Assembly (NCBI GenBank): GCA_001600455.1
Contig: BCKC01000005.1
Coordinates: 1,116,001-1,180,000 of the forward strand
Length of the DNA stretch: 64,000 nucleotides
Direction: 5' to 3'
DNA from: Endocalyx cinctus
Taxonomy: Eukaryota; Ascomycota; Sordariomycetes; Amphisphaeriales; Apiosporaceae
Under the pieces are notes generated by a model that was given only the letters and a program-made list of their open reading frames with translations, was not told the origin of the DNA and ran no database searches. This document shows, one piece after another, positions 19,750-32,502 of the stretch (within the stretch, counting starts at the first letter, position 1; every line of letters starts with the position of its first letter). A program made the position numbers and the translations under genes.

Positions 19750-22361
19750 ATGCGCTTTCCCTTCATCCCCTCCGCCCTCACGCTCGGATTAACCCTATGG
19801 ATGACAGACACGGTTGGCGCTGATGAGCTACGCAGCGCACCATGTTTCAAGGCGTGCCAAATGACGTTTCGGCCTCTGAAATTTACCGATCAGTTTGAAG
19901 TATCCCCATCGCCTGAAATTAGGTCGTGCCAGAGCCATCTTGCGATTACATCACTGTACTTGTGCACCGCCATCTATTGCACGGCAGAAGAGCGAACTGC
20001 TGGTCTTCATGAACTTAATTCCACCTGCCAAAATATGCACATTCCTCCGTTTAATATCATTTCCAACTATACGGACGATGATATTTCGGAAATTCCCAGA
20101 TTCGAAAGATCGGAGTGGAGTGATGCGGCGACTTTTGACGAAGTCGTCATTCCCTCCGAAATTATGTTCGGCTTGGCTTTTGACACTTTAGTGGGTGTAT
20201 TTATTTCGTGCTCTACAAAATTTTTACTAATAATCCTTAGGATACATGGCATTACGTGAGTAGTCATCATATGCTTTACGGGTATGTTTCTGCTGCGTAT
20301 TTCTAGATTAATCTGCGCTAATTACATAAAAATACCAAGACGTACAATGTATATTTTCTGGGGCGCTGTGATAGCCATTGGGATGCTTAATCGTTCCTTC
20401 GCAGTTCTTAGGTATAAGAAATCGAAATATCGAGGATCGCAATTTGTATCACTTGATATGCCACGGGATGGCAGCATTTCCACCACCACTTGTTTAAGTG
20501 GTATAAACCTTTGTCGCAAGTGGGTACATCGCCATATCATAACGCCTGCGTCATTTGGGTATCGAAATGCACAACCATTTGGATGGTACACGGTCCCTAC
20601 TAGGGTTCAAACCCTTACTATCTTGGCCTTTGTCATTATGAACATTTTCTTCTGCATTCATGGATACTACGTGTTTCCAGGTAACTTGTAGTAAGTAAAC
20701 TCACAAAAAAAGAGAAAAAAGAAATAGTTGAATTCTTTTAGTAGTTAATCTCTCTTACGCCCCTGTTCCCATGTAGTTTCCCCAAACCTTTCACTCAGAC
20801 GTGGCGTTACCTATCAGATCGCACGGGCATCATCTCATTAGCCAACTTTCCACTTATTTGGCTTTTCGGTATGCGCAACAATCTCCTCATGTGGCTGACC
20901 GGATGGGATTTCGGCACATACAACAACTTTCACCGCTGGGTTGCTAGGGTTGCGACCGTAGAAGCAGTTGTCCACTCAGTTGGTTATACCGTCTTGGTGT
21001 TTGACGGTACGTATGTTCTACTTTTACCATGACTACAATATACTGATATTCATGTTAGGAGTTGGGTGGGATGGATTTTTGAAGTGGTGGGAAGTGCGTT
21101 GGTGGGTTACTGGTGAACTAGTACGTGTCTTTAATGTCTTCAACTACCTCCTCTCATTACCGACTAACAAGCTCCCATGCAACTGTATTCATGTGTCTCA
21201 TGTTACCGCTCTCACTTTACTGGATGCGAAGAAGAATTTATGAGGCATTTCTTATCATTCACATCCTCTTTTCAATTATTGTCCTTGTCACGATGTGGTT
21301 GTAAGTAATTATTTTACACTCTATCATTTCATTACTAATAATATTCGTTTAGCCATATCTATGAGTTTAATGTCATCTACTCCAGGATTATTTGGGCATG
21401 TTGCATTATATGGATTCTGGATCGTGTGGCAAGAGTCTCGCGTACCCTAGCATTCAACCCCCAATTTTGGAATATCCGTGCAAAGGCTTCCTATAACCCC
21501 GAAGCCGATATCGTACGGGTCGAAATACCTTGCGGAAGGAGTTTTTATCGTCCAAAACCCGGTAAATTTTATTATTTGCATTTTTTAAACGATAGGTTCT
21601 TCTGGCAAAGCCACCCGTTCACAATGGCCTCGTTAATACGGTCTCCTAGAGGTGATACTTACGGTGATCATTTAAGTATTGCGGAAAACGAAGATACCTC
21701 GCCACTTCTTCCCGGAGACACAGACTATTTTTTGGTAAATGGGCAAAATCGGCCTAAGATTGATAGTGAAACAATGATATTCCTAATCCGACCTTGCAAT
21801 AGCGCGACACGTCGCCTTCAACAAGCTGCATCGAACACGTGGCCTCGACCCTTGTCTCTAAGAGTTCTTGTTGAGGGCCCTTACGGCCATTCCCAACCCT
21901 TGCACCGCTTTGAAAGTATCTTGTTCATAGCGGGCGGTACTGGCATCGTGGCTTCTCTAGCCTACGCCGAAATGCTTAGCGCGGCCACCTCCGAGACGAG
22001 AACGAGACGAATACACATAGTATGGGTAGTGAGGCAGGCTGCCTTCGCTTCTTGTCTCCTAAAGCGAGATTTTCGGGATGCTTACGACGGCTTTTCAATA
22101 TCCGTGGACATTTATATCACCAAGAAAGAAGATTCGCAGGAAATTGGCGACGCGCCTAAATATGCCCACGTACTCGCCGGTCGGCCTTATATCCAGGATA
22201 TAGTCAACGACGAGGCACGAAAAATGATGGCGCATGAGAGTCTCGCCGTGGTAGCTTGCGGGCCACCTCGATTGATGGATGATACCAGGATGGCAGTAGT
22301 CGGGGCTATGGGGAATGTGGCATCATCTATTGAGTATTTTGAAGAAAGTTTCAACTGGTAA
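19750..22361 (+). CDS. Ferric reductase (FRE/NOX family), about 751 aa, with one irregular intron
   Basis: Exons by my model are 19750-20190, 20241-20281 (a 41-nt microexon), 20340-20690, 20777-21006, 21059-21120, 21179-21300 and 21353-22361. A signal peptide and a Cys-containing extracellular domain come first. The ferric-reductase transmembrane domain follows, with paired haem histidines (HRWVARVATVEAVVHS and IIHILFSIIVLVTMWFH). The FAD motif HPFTMAS, the NADPH motif GGTGIVAS and CGPPRLMDDTR end the protein. It reduces ferric iron or ferric siderophores at the cell surface. The fifth intron (21121-21178) ends CCCAT, not AG; family conservation (ELATVFMCLML) places the junction there. All other junctions are canonical. 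The gene may therefore be damaged at this site, mis-sequenced, or spliced unusually. Confidence 0.85.
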
Positions 22362-23445
22362 ATTAGAATGTTTTCTCAAAATGTATATTAACACACTATT
22401 TAGAATCCACTATGTAGAAACTCTACTATGAAGTGGAAAGGACACAAAGCCATTCATAAACAAAGAGAAATAGTAATTAGTGATTTATACATCGCCCCTA
22501 TTGACCATAATTGGATGTAGAACCATGGCTCTAGGCCACTGCCTAAGTAATAAACTTAATGATACAATGTATTTATCCTACTATTTCTGCAAAATACTGT
22601 TTTAACACTTTTAACACACTTCTAAATCTTCTGTTAGGGTTGGGACAAAATACACTCGGCTAAGTATTAGCAAGAATAAAAATTATTGAAAATGTTATCG
22701 ACTAGCTGAGCTAGGGTTTAACTATATAGATCTATTATCTGAGTGATTCACGGTTTTTTTTTTTTTTTTTTTTTTTTTCAACGAGTCCTCTGGTGCCCCT
22801 TTTCCCCCCCTTTGTCGAAGAAGTGGCTCGAATAATTTGAGGCTTGGAGAAAGATTCACGTCAGCCTTCCGGTTGTGAAAAAGCTGGATATTTAAATAGA
22901 TTATGAACGATTCAACCTAGAGACATTAGGGGATGATGGAATATAGGTGCTGTCTGAGGCTCAAGCTTGGTCTTATTTAGATACTTAATCAACCGACTAG
23001 ACTGCAGTTTTAAACTACGAAGTCTAGACGGAACTTTTACCACAAAAGCTACTGAAGTTTATGAAGCATGATCTACATTTCTATTTTCGAGAGCCGCAAA
23101 AGCTAAAAATTAGTCGTAGAAATGAGCTTTCTCCCTAAACTACCTTCTTCCTATTATAAATAAGTCTACATCCCGCGTCCAAGAGAAATCCTGGATTTCA
23201 ATTTATCTAATCACAAAACAAACATATCTGTCCAACTGATACCCAGTCAACATCTAGTTCATATAAAACCATCTTTTCTACTGGTATTTGCTCAACCTCA
23301 ACCTCTCTCTCAAAAAGAATTCCAGCTTTTCAACTGACACTCAATCAGCATCAACTTCCAACCACACAATTCAGAATTTTCACACAAAATCCACTACTAA
23401 AAGATTCTTCTCTTCTTATACACTACACAAACATATCAATTCACA
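22362..23445. other. Intergenic region with a 25-T tract
   Basis: AT-rich spacer. A run of 25 T lies at 22754-22778. The last 200 bp before 23446 are rich in CT and CAA (for example ACACTACACAAACATATC), typical of a fungal promoter and 5' UTR for the next gene. Confidence 0.5.
22754..22778. repeat. Poly-T tract (25 T)
   Basis: An uninterrupted run of 25 T in non-coding DNA. It is one of several tracts of 15-26 bases in this window. Confidence 0.9.
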
Positions 23446-24156
23446 ATGTCTTCTCTAGAAGATAATCTTTCTCCTACTCACCATAAATTACATAACGACC
23501 GTGGTCGCACCCGCCATATCGAGTACTCACCATCGGTTCATTTTCAATCTCGTCATAGACGAGTACGTACGCCGTCTCCATATCCCTGTCCTTGCTTTAA
23601 GAATCATCAACCAGGAGAATGTACGGACCCTCAGCTCTGCCGTCATTCGGATGCCCCGCTTATTAAGTCAAAAGCCGAAAAGGACCCTTTATTATCAGTT
23701 CTCAGATCAAAACGCACATTAGGACTTTCCCGACAGAACATATCTCCGGATCTATCACTGAAGTTGCATATGTTCGGGTCTCTCGAAGATATCTACCCGG
23801 AGTACCTTGAAAGTCTTCTATCAATCAGCTCAACCGCTGCTACTATAGACCACGACGACGCCGCAAAGTGCAACCATGACGATGATACGAACAACAACAA
23901 CAACAGCGACGAAAAGGACACCGAGGAAATCGTTAAAAACGGCGACAATGATAGTAACGATACCGACGGTACGCAGGAAGACTTCGTGGTGCTGGCTCAA
24001 CCTCGCAGCCGCCCCCGCTCCCATTCAACTTCCAGTATCGATTCGTGGAATGAAGTATATGTCGACCCATTAACCTACAGCAACGACAGAGAGGATATAG
24101 ATCCGACTATGTGGTCTTTTATTCAAAGGGGCTTTCGCAAGTTGACTAGCAATTAG
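23446..24156 (+). CDS. Hypothetical low-complexity protein, 236 aa
   Basis: An intronless frame with ATG in a good fungal context (TCACAATGTC). The N-terminal third is basic and His/Arg/Pro-rich. It includes a small cysteine patch, PCPCFKNHQPGECTDPQLC, that could bind a metal or form disulfides. The centre is disordered and acidic (runs of Asn and Asp around residues 140-175). The C terminus has an SWNEVYVDPLTY segment and ends FIQRGFRKLTSN. I recognise no family. The long pyrimidine-rich leader and steady coding composition argue that it is expressed. No signal peptide or membrane helix is seen. Confidence 0.65.
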   Translation: MSSLEDNLSPTHHKLHNDRGRTRHIEYSPSVHFQSRHRRVRTPSPYPCPCFKNHQPGECTDPQLCRHSDAPLIKSKAEKDPLLSVLRSKRTLGLSRQNISPDLSLKLHMFGSLEDIYPEYLESLLSISSTAATIDHDDAAKCNHDDDTNNNNNSDEKDTEEIVKNGDNDSNDTDGTQEDFVVLAQPRSRPRSHSTSSIDSWNEVYVDPLTYSNDREDIDPTMWSFIQRGFRKLTSN

Positions 24157-24868
24157 GCGGTAATTGAGATTCTGTTTATTATTTTGTCTCGAATTTGATT
24201 ACTCAAAAGTAAAGGATTCAGGGATATTTCTTCGGGGATAATAATGTTACGTATAACTTAGCTGGAGCGATTTGATTTGAAAATCTGGTCATTTATATCG
24301 GAGTTCATCTCAGAGCGGTATTATATGGGAAAATGGTTTTATTACGAAAGAATTCCATGTTGTGATACAATCATGGTTATTCAAAAGCGGGTTCGTGGAT
24401 ATCATTACAAACTTTGTTGGGATAATTTTCGTACAGATATCACCAGAGCGTGGGAGTTATAATTGTTAATACATGTACGTATTGATAAATCAGTTTCTTA
24501 ATTCTAGGAGTTTTCAATACAAATATATTTGACGGGCTCCCATTTTACTTAGCTTCCTTATTGAAACATACCGTGGTTTAGTATAGAAGTTATAATTATT
24601 ACATCAAAAAGTAAGAAGATATGTTTTTCATTATTGATGAAAGTGATGAGGTGTAGTAGAGTGCTAATAATTAATGCTTACATGATTGCTTTGAGACATT
24701 ATCTCTAACAGTTTTTATACGGAGCTCAAAGTCTTTTCTCATAAATAGATAACACTCATCCTTTACTATAAACTTTTCATATTTTCTTGTTAAGAAGCAA
24801 GATAAAGGTCGTCATGCCATACTAAGGATCACATTAGGTGGCTAGGTTTCACATTGTGGCTCCATCAA

Positions 24869-24892
24869 TTTCGCGTGATTTCTCACGCGAAA
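24869..24892. repeat. Perfect 10-bp inverted repeat with 4-nt loop
   Basis: TTTCGCGTGA at 24869-24878 and TCACGCGAAA at 24883-24892 are exact reverse complements. It is GC-rich within AT-rich DNA and unconnected to any gene I can see. Confidence 0.8.
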
Positions 24893-25026
24893 CTTTTCTA
24901 GGAAAAGAAACTTACTTTGAAGAATAAAATATAAGTATGTCAATTTATATCTAAAGAGGACGGTTTTTTTTTTCCGGTATCAATTATTTCCTTCTTTCTT
25001 TCTTTTTTTTTTCTACTCCTATGGGG

Positions 25027-25130
25027 CCCCGTGGGGGGTCCGTAAGCCCTGTAGGACTACCACGAGGGCATGGGGGCTTAACATGGGTTGGAAGCGATAC
25101 CCAGTAAGCGCTACAAGTCTTAAGTCATCC
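25027..25130. repeat. Dispersed degenerate repeat, copy 2
   Basis: The stretch starting GGGTCCGTAAGCCC aligns imperfectly with 16482-16590. A pyrimidine tract precedes both copies. The class is unknown. Confidence 0.35.
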
Positions 25131-26583
25131 ACCTTTTTTATCGACGTCTTAGATAGAACACGCCAGAAGTCATTATCTTCTCTCGAGGTTTCTTCGCTGG
25201 CGTAGTTGGCTTTTTTTATCGTTAGTAGTCGATGTGACATCTACATTCTGGAAAATATGTGTCAGTCAAGTTTCGAAAGGCTCTATGAGATCGATATAGC
25301 CAGCCTTCTAGCCGACCCTTATTTTTCTCCACACAAACTTCAATCAGAATCGGATGCGCCCAGTACGAACCTCTTCGAATCCTTCTGTCAATACAGGCCG
25401 GCGCCCAGCTCAAACTTGGCCGTTTTCATCGTTCTCTCGTACCGACAAAGTCCGCGTGCAGCGCTTAATAGTATCAACTCTGGCTCCAGGGTTACGAGAA
25501 GTTGATTTATAAAGAATGGCTCGATTTTCCTGTAAACGTGTCTGCAGGTGCGCAAAATGTCTGGTTTAACGTATTTTCTACAGTATTTTTCTTTGTGTTT
25601 GACGCAGTGAAGGAGTTTTATTTGGCGGATCTCTTGCATGCTGCCCTTGGCAAGAAATTTTCATCGTATACATTGTACGTCTTGATTAAGACGCGAGAAA
25701 ATGATGGACGCTCCCTGTATATAATTTGTAGACGATCCTGTTTTTTTTTTTTTTTGTCTTATTGTAGTCATACGGGGAATCAACGGATGACAGGGGTAAG
25801 AAGTGCTTGAACCCTAAATTTCAAAATTATATTCAATCATAGTAGTCATCAGTAACAGAAAATATATTAACTATAGATTCGGTGGACAGCTTAAGAATAT
25901 CTGATAAAATACTGATATTCTAAGAGAAACAGGGGTGGGATAAACTCAGGTAGGAAAGAAATATACGCAGCAATCCTTTCTCAGATGGTTCTACTTATCC
26001 TCATCACAAAAAAAGAAATAATACTGGTGTACCTAGATGGAAATTTTGATGATATTAATGTCCTATAATAACTAGAAGAGTATGTTGAAGCTTTTACTTT
26101 TAATTACTTAAGTGACGCCGGAGATGCGTGTGTCCATACGAGAAGTGACAAGATTTGTAAAGGAAGAAACACCTCACTGCTACGAATAAGTTACTTTGCC
26201 TAAGTAATCATCTTTCTAAGTTACGCGTAGTACCAACTAATTTTTCCTTTATTTATTTCTTTTTAATTCAATAATCAACGTCGGAGGTGAGATTTTATGC
26301 GAAGCCGCTGGGTGACACATTGTGAATATTAAGTGGACGAATCTGATTCATAATTACCAATGCCCAGGCTTACTACTAACATCCTGAATCTCAATAATTA
26401 TCTAAGAGGATACCAGGCTGATGCTGAAACTGTATGGAGAACTCGATATTAAAGTCACATGAAATTCGCGAGTAGTCAAGTATGGGTATGTATTGCTAAT
26501 TACAAGCTAGGAGTTCCATGTTCGCCGGGTCCAATCCTCTCCTATCTCTATACGTCTTAAAGAACCCGATTTTAAGGGATGGA

Positions 26584-26615
<32 letters not shown>
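26584..26615. repeat. T18/A14 palindromic tract
   Basis: Eighteen T followed directly by fourteen A. The tract can fold on itself and is likely length-variable. Confidence 0.85.
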
Positions 26616-28859
26616 CCAATTTACTCGTGGATGTATTAATTACTGAGGAGGAAACTTTCCGGAGGGAAATTTTTATTTTAACTGTATTATTGTATTCATT
26701 CATGGCCGCTTTCTTACGTAACTTTTAACAATCCTAATTATTCTTCACCCGGCTTTCTCCTTTAAACGTTCCCGATCCCTTCATCTGCAGTATCCTTGTC
26801 TAGTATAATGCCACCGCAGATCATGAGGCGACATTCATTGTAAAGGATTGGAGGTAACTCAAGATCCACACTTACCATTCGCCGTCTTCAAACCAACCTT
26901 CTTGCAGCAACGCTAATGTTGAACAGACGGAAAATATTTCATTATGGCTTACTTAAGTGGGATCCAATATTGAAAAATGGTTTCTGTAGGGTCTCGTGTA
27001 TCATAATATTCTTCATGTTGTAACCGAAAACCATGGCACTAAGTAGTTGCCTGTACTTTTGCTATAACAACAGTAAAGGTATGTATCGGATATACGCCAT
27101 GAAGGGATCCGAAGTTTTATCAGCCTTTTATAGGCCTCTATACCTAGATATTGTCTTGGTCGGCGGTGGTCGGCGGTGTGATAGCAGTTGGTTGTCCAAC
27201 ATATAATAGTCACGCCGAAGGAGACCCTCCGGTACCAGAAAGCTCGTGAAAGTTGAACATGATTGTTCAATACGTGCAAGACGTAAATTCCCCGATTTGC
27301 TAGTCAATATGCACATAGGTAACGTGCATGACCGATATATATACAGGCTTGATTGCGAATGAGGAACTGCTTAGGCTTTTTCGGCAGTCTTATGATAACG
27401 CGCACACGGAAGTTGCCTCTGATACTATGTTCGCTTCCTTTGTCCATGGCGTAAATATCGGCCTTCTTATTTGAAAGGGAGTTTTGATATCAGGATAGGT
27501 TCAGTATCTGTCACAGTATTCCCCCGAGCGGGAATCTTTCTGAGACAATCGGCACCATCACAGTCCAAAATCGAAGCCATTGCGGCAATATCGTAGAGCA
27601 TATATAATAGTAGAGATAATATTGGACACGAATAACTAGTTAGTGGTTGAGGTTGTATTATTCCATGGTCATTAGTTCATTAATTAGTCAGGCAGGAGAT
27701 TCAGGAGCAGCTGTTTAGATCATCACACGGTCCGTTCCCAGCTCCCTACGTATGTAACATACGGCATTCAAACTGCTTCGCCGATAGCATCCACGAATCC
27801 ATACATATATCTGTGATATATCTTAGTTGTGTCAGCCCTCTGCTAGAATGCAAGGTTATGATCTAGGTCCAGCGGCGCAGGGCTTAAATATTTTAATAGA
27901 TACGGCGATCTCAAGATCAAATTAAAACCCAACGGTGAAACCATTCAAATACGTGCCACGACATCGGGTACCCAACGCGAGTATCCCAAGGTTCAGGTAA
28001 ATGTACTAGATTTCTAAACATAGTGCAATATTGATGCAAGCTAGACTTATATTCGAACTATACGAAGAAGCCTTCTTTTTGATAATATATATGATATAAT
28101 CTCGCGAACAAGGTGAGATGGTGAGAAGCTGACTTCGTTTTATAATATCGGGGTCAAGCCTTCTTGACTTTTACCTATAATGTGTTGAAATATAGGTACG
28201 CGTTTCAGACGCCATTAAAATAGCCTCCTATTTGCGTAATACTTTCTTTGACGAATAAACATTCAGAAGCCTTGATCTTGGTATTGGGGGCAGCTCTACG
28301 TGGGTGGTACAAGATGTCAGCTTAAATTTTGGCGAGATCAAACTCATTCTATCAATCTTTCCTCATGACAATGCATGTGCCACAAAGACGTGATAAATAA
28401 ATTAACCTAGATCGTATTGGACCACTCGCCAAACTCCCCGCAGTCATCAATATCTGCGCTGCAAGCTGACGATCATCAGCATCATCTCAATATACTAGGC
28501 CGATAATGGCGTATCGGGCACTTTTGGCACACCACAAAACATAGTTTTCCATTTTCTTCGAAGCAGGTTTTTCACCCTCCCTATATCTTATTTAAATACG
28601 TCGTTAAATCCGGGAGTGGCAACTCAATCAGATATTATGACCAGTTATATTCACCGTCCAAGGAATAAGCAGCCGGCGTCTTGTATTGCGTGCGGCCCTG
28701 GAACGTTAACTTGTGTTCCGACCCCTAATCACATAATTATTTTTATTAAGCTCCTTCCCTACTATCTAGATCTTAAACCCGTTACTCACTTCTTCGAGAA
28801 TTTAACGTACTATTCGATATTAAGCTAGTACATTTCTACAAGTTGTTTTGCGAGTCAAG

Positions 28860-30021
28860 ATGCCTGCGTCACGCCGACTAGCTAGCAGAGACCGCCAAAA
28901 GTGGACGGCGGAGCAAGATGTTATACTAGTTTCTGCAGTAAACAAAGGTATTTTTTCTTATAGGATGCATCATATTCTACAAATTAGTGACCTCATATAT
29001 ACAGAAACTTCTCAGTCGGGCGATATTCGATGGCATCACGTAGCTGAATATCTCCCCGGTAGGACTAACAAGGACTGCAGGAAGCGATGGCATTACAAGA
29101 TCGCCCATAACTTCCGGAAAGGCCCTTGGTCTACCGATGAAGATCAGAAATTGAGGGAAGCTATCGATAAATATGGCACAAAATGGAATAAAGTATCCGG
29201 AGCAGTGGGGACCAGGAACGGAGACCAGTGTTGGAAGCGGTGGAACGATAGTTTAGATCCCAGAATCGACCATAGTCCCTGGGACTCCAGCGAGGTTAGT
29301 CGGAACCAAAACATATTCTTTCCATAAAATACTTACTCACACTTGGATTTTATAGGACTTAATTCTTCTTGAAGCCGTCGAGAAGATGGGTAGGAACTGG
29401 AGCGATATCGTCAATTGCCATTTTACAGGCCGCACCGCTCTATCGGCTAAAAACCGGTTCTCTCTTTTGAGTCGACGTTTAGAAAATTCTCAATCAGAAG
29501 CGATGGCTGCAGAGAGTTTCAACGCCTTTCCCATCGCAAACTCGACACCGCCTACGCCATTAGATGCGCCGAACGAAGGGGTGTTTGAATTCGCTGATTT
29601 TGGTGTGCCGTTCCACTTGGAACGCTCGAGAGAGATAGCATCATGCATGGGTTTCTCGGACTTTGACTTCAATGCTATGGGTTGCTTAACTACGCCTCAC
29701 GGCTCAGGGAGCCTTGAAACTTCGGCCTATCCGACACCCCCCTCTATCATCACCTCTGCGTCACACGCAGAGCCAAGAATATCCGATACTCCACGCTACG
29801 AACTAGATAGGGAAGAGATATGCAGGCCCATTGTACACTTGAATGGTGCATTTCAAGACGTTAAGATGGAAAATATGGAAGGAAATTCAACCAAGGAGCT
29901 TGTGATTCGGGCAAGATGCCCTGAAAACAGGACTCAAAGGGTCATAGAGGGGCTAGCAAGGTTCGCCAATACTATGATGATGCAAGGGGATATCAATGAC
30001 ATTAACCTCACCATTCTCTAA
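28860..30021 (+). CDS. MYB-domain DNA-binding protein with three repeats, 347 aa
   Basis: Exons are 28860-28947, 29005-29294 and 29356-30021. The first intron preserves the frame, so intron retention would add residues without a stop. Three SANT/MYB repeats occupy residues 10 to about 155: QKWTAEQDVILVSAV to GRTNKDCRKRWHYKI, then KGPWSTDEDQKLREAIDKYG to RNGDQCWKRWNDSL, then HSPWDSSEDLILLEAVEKMG to GRTALSAKNRFSLLSRRL. The C-terminal half is Ser/Thr/Pro-rich and probably disordered or activating. It should act in the nucleus as a transcription factor. Fungal relatives include FlbD-like conidiation regulators, but FlbD has two repeats, so this is not simply its orthologue. It stands alone between two gene-poor stretches. 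Confidence 0.85.
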
Positions 30022-32502
30022 TGAGAGGGGTATGTCTTACTTTTTTAGAGTGGGGGTCATGTTTATGCCAGATTTCTAACAAGCATACACTAGATAATTA
30101 AATATCTCATTTCAGATTGCAGTGCCCGGCATATGTCTCCCAGGGAGGGTACCACAACGTAATACGTAATCCTCCGCTTCTCGGTTATGGACACAATCTA
30201 GAATTTCACTGCCTCATAGAGAAGAATGTTATACACTTCTGTTTGAGATCTTATCCAATTCCTTTTGAAATAGCTTATTAAGAAGACGCATGAGTAAAAT
30301 AGAATATTTGAAGACAATTAACACTCACACTCGCGCACTCATAAAAATGAAACAAAATCTTTTCATGAACGGCAACGTGACATGTCGCAGCGTCTTACTT
30401 CCGCTCCGAACTCTTCATCGGGATGTAGTTATGTGCGGATAGGTACGCATTTCAAGATCTACATCCGCCCCTATATCTGCAAGCTTGATGCAAGCCACAT
30501 GCGTAACATAAGCGGGATTACCCACACCATGGTGATATTTTTTTCAGTGATGGTCGATAGCTTTTACATGGGAAATTATTCAATACCACTGGTTAAAAGA
30601 TTCAACTAGTTTGATCCTTGAGGTGAGCACTAAGTTACGTGGGGTTGCTCAGTGATGGCTTGTTTCCTATCGTTGACCAGAGACTGGTATTTCTACCCTA
30701 CTTGCTTATTACCCCTGAGAAGGTAGACGTATAATTTTGTCTTTTAACATCTACGTGGTTATGTATCACGGGATGTATAACAGTATAATTGGCTTACAGC
30801 TAATATACCTTTACATGGCTTATATTATTTCATCAGACCAAGGAAAGGGCATCCCAACACAAGATAAGGGGGGTATGGAGGCTCTATATACAAGTCGGAC
30901 CCAGCCTAGATTTATGATGGCTAGTGCCGTGATGAACAGTATATCGGCTGGGCTGAAAAGGGGCGCATCGCATGACTTCAGAGTGGCGCAAGAACGCACT
31001 CGGATCCCGAAGTTACATATAGATAATTGAATTTTTTCATATAACCGTCTTATAACCGGTGGGGAAGTGGAATATCTGCCTTACGTATCTAGGTTATAAT
31101 TGACTGAGGGAGGAATATTATTCGTTGATGAGAGTTATTGGAAGTCCACCTTCTAATATTCTGAAACCGCCAAATACATCGCCACTAAACTCACCAAGAG
31201 CCATTAATTCCGCCACGCGTTCTAAGCAGCGCATCGAATGTCTTTTTGACGATGAACCCGACTAACCACAGCATATAACGATCCGCATCTCAACCGCGGC
31301 GTTCTCTAGAATGCATTTATTGAGTTTCTCCCCCGAACCAACGTGTTGCGTGCAAGAACTCACAGCTCGGCTCGGCGCGCTATCTAAGCCAAGCGCGTGA
31401 TAATAATAGGGACCTCATCGTCGTGTTCATCATCCTCTTAAGTGCGAATTAAACCCGGACCCCGCCTTTATTGATTTCAACCCAATGAAAACAAAACTCA
31501 TAAGCCAATATGACTTCGTTACGTTCTCTTCTAGTATCTGCTGGCCCAGCTACCGAGAATGGTTCAGTGGACCCGGGATTCAATCTACTTGCCATGCTGG
31601 ACCACTTCCGCCCTCGGCGAAGACTTTTCCGCTGTTGAGTCGGGCTGTCGGGCACCCTTTCGCGTACTGCCTGCACTTAATAATGATAATCTTTGTCCTC
31701 GCCTAGATTGCATTATGCAGTGAGCCAAGGGCTATCTTCAAGCATTCCAGCTCATGCCGGTTCCGTACTAACACCATCACCATCAGGGCGGCGAACACTT
31801 CACATACGGCAATGCGACCATATGCATTTCCAGCAGATATGCCACTATGGTGACGATGTCCTGTTCGCTACCTACTCGCGTATTAAACACGTCGGCGTAT
31901 AATTAGACTTCCATCGGGGCCTTTGAGTGGAGCCCGGGCATGAGATGAATTTCAATCGTGATATCTAGATTTAATTCATCCTATCAAGTTCTAACTCATA
32001 CCTGTGGTGCGTGTTGGAGCTTCTAGGGATTCAGTATTGGTTATTGATCATTTCGCAATGAAAATGCGCAGTTTTCGGCTCGTCTTTCCACGAGGAAAAT
32101 CTTAATTGACAGGTTACAGCTACCTGAATATCAAAACGATCGGACGGTGGATACCTCTAATCTACTTAATAAGGAATAGCTTGGTCTTTTCTGCTCTTCT
32201 TTGGGGTCAAATTATGGAGCTGCCGACCGTCCCCACGATGACACCGCCTGACCGCATGACGGATAGCTACATATGTCTATTGTAAGTAAAGTACCACTTA
32301 AGTGAACGCTTAGTAACTCATTTGATTTGTCGGCCGCATCCCCGCGCCAACTACTCCGTACTTTAGTAGTGTTCACATGTCTAACGGCTGTCACAGTCCT
32401 CAGTATCCAGATAATTCCGTAACTGTCTGAAGATTTGGTATTTCGCTTATTATTCGATTTATTCATTTGATAGCATCACATTTATTATCGCTCTTTAGCA
32501 TA
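30022..32502. other. 2.5-kb gene-poor region
   Basis: I see no supported gene or RNA. Short open frames on both strands between 30.4 and 32.4 kb have random-looking translations and no family resemblance. The last 200 bp should include the promoter of the PLP enzyme. Confidence 0.4.

Larger units (their letters stand above)
24157..28859. other. 4.7-kb AT-rich gene-poor region
   Basis: No intact gene could be supported. It contains a perfect 10-bp hairpin at 24869-24892, the second copy of a dispersed repeat at 25027-25130, and a poly-T run at 25741-25755. A T18/A14 palindrome lies at 26584-26615. On the minus strand at 25388-25639 is a frame containing ILRTCRHVYRKIEPFF, which resembles the helix seen in fungal F-box-like or 2EXR proteins and may be a gene remnant. 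Confidence 0.4.

Noticed and set aside
20241..20308. Reading straight through the ferric reductase microexon to GYVSAAYF
   Set aside because: It meets a stop at once. Splicing at GTATGT (20282) to AAG (20339) restores the family sequence HHMLYGRTMYIFWGAV.
30737..31030. 97-codon open frame in the gene-poor region
   Set aside because: Translation looks random; no orthologue-like motif.
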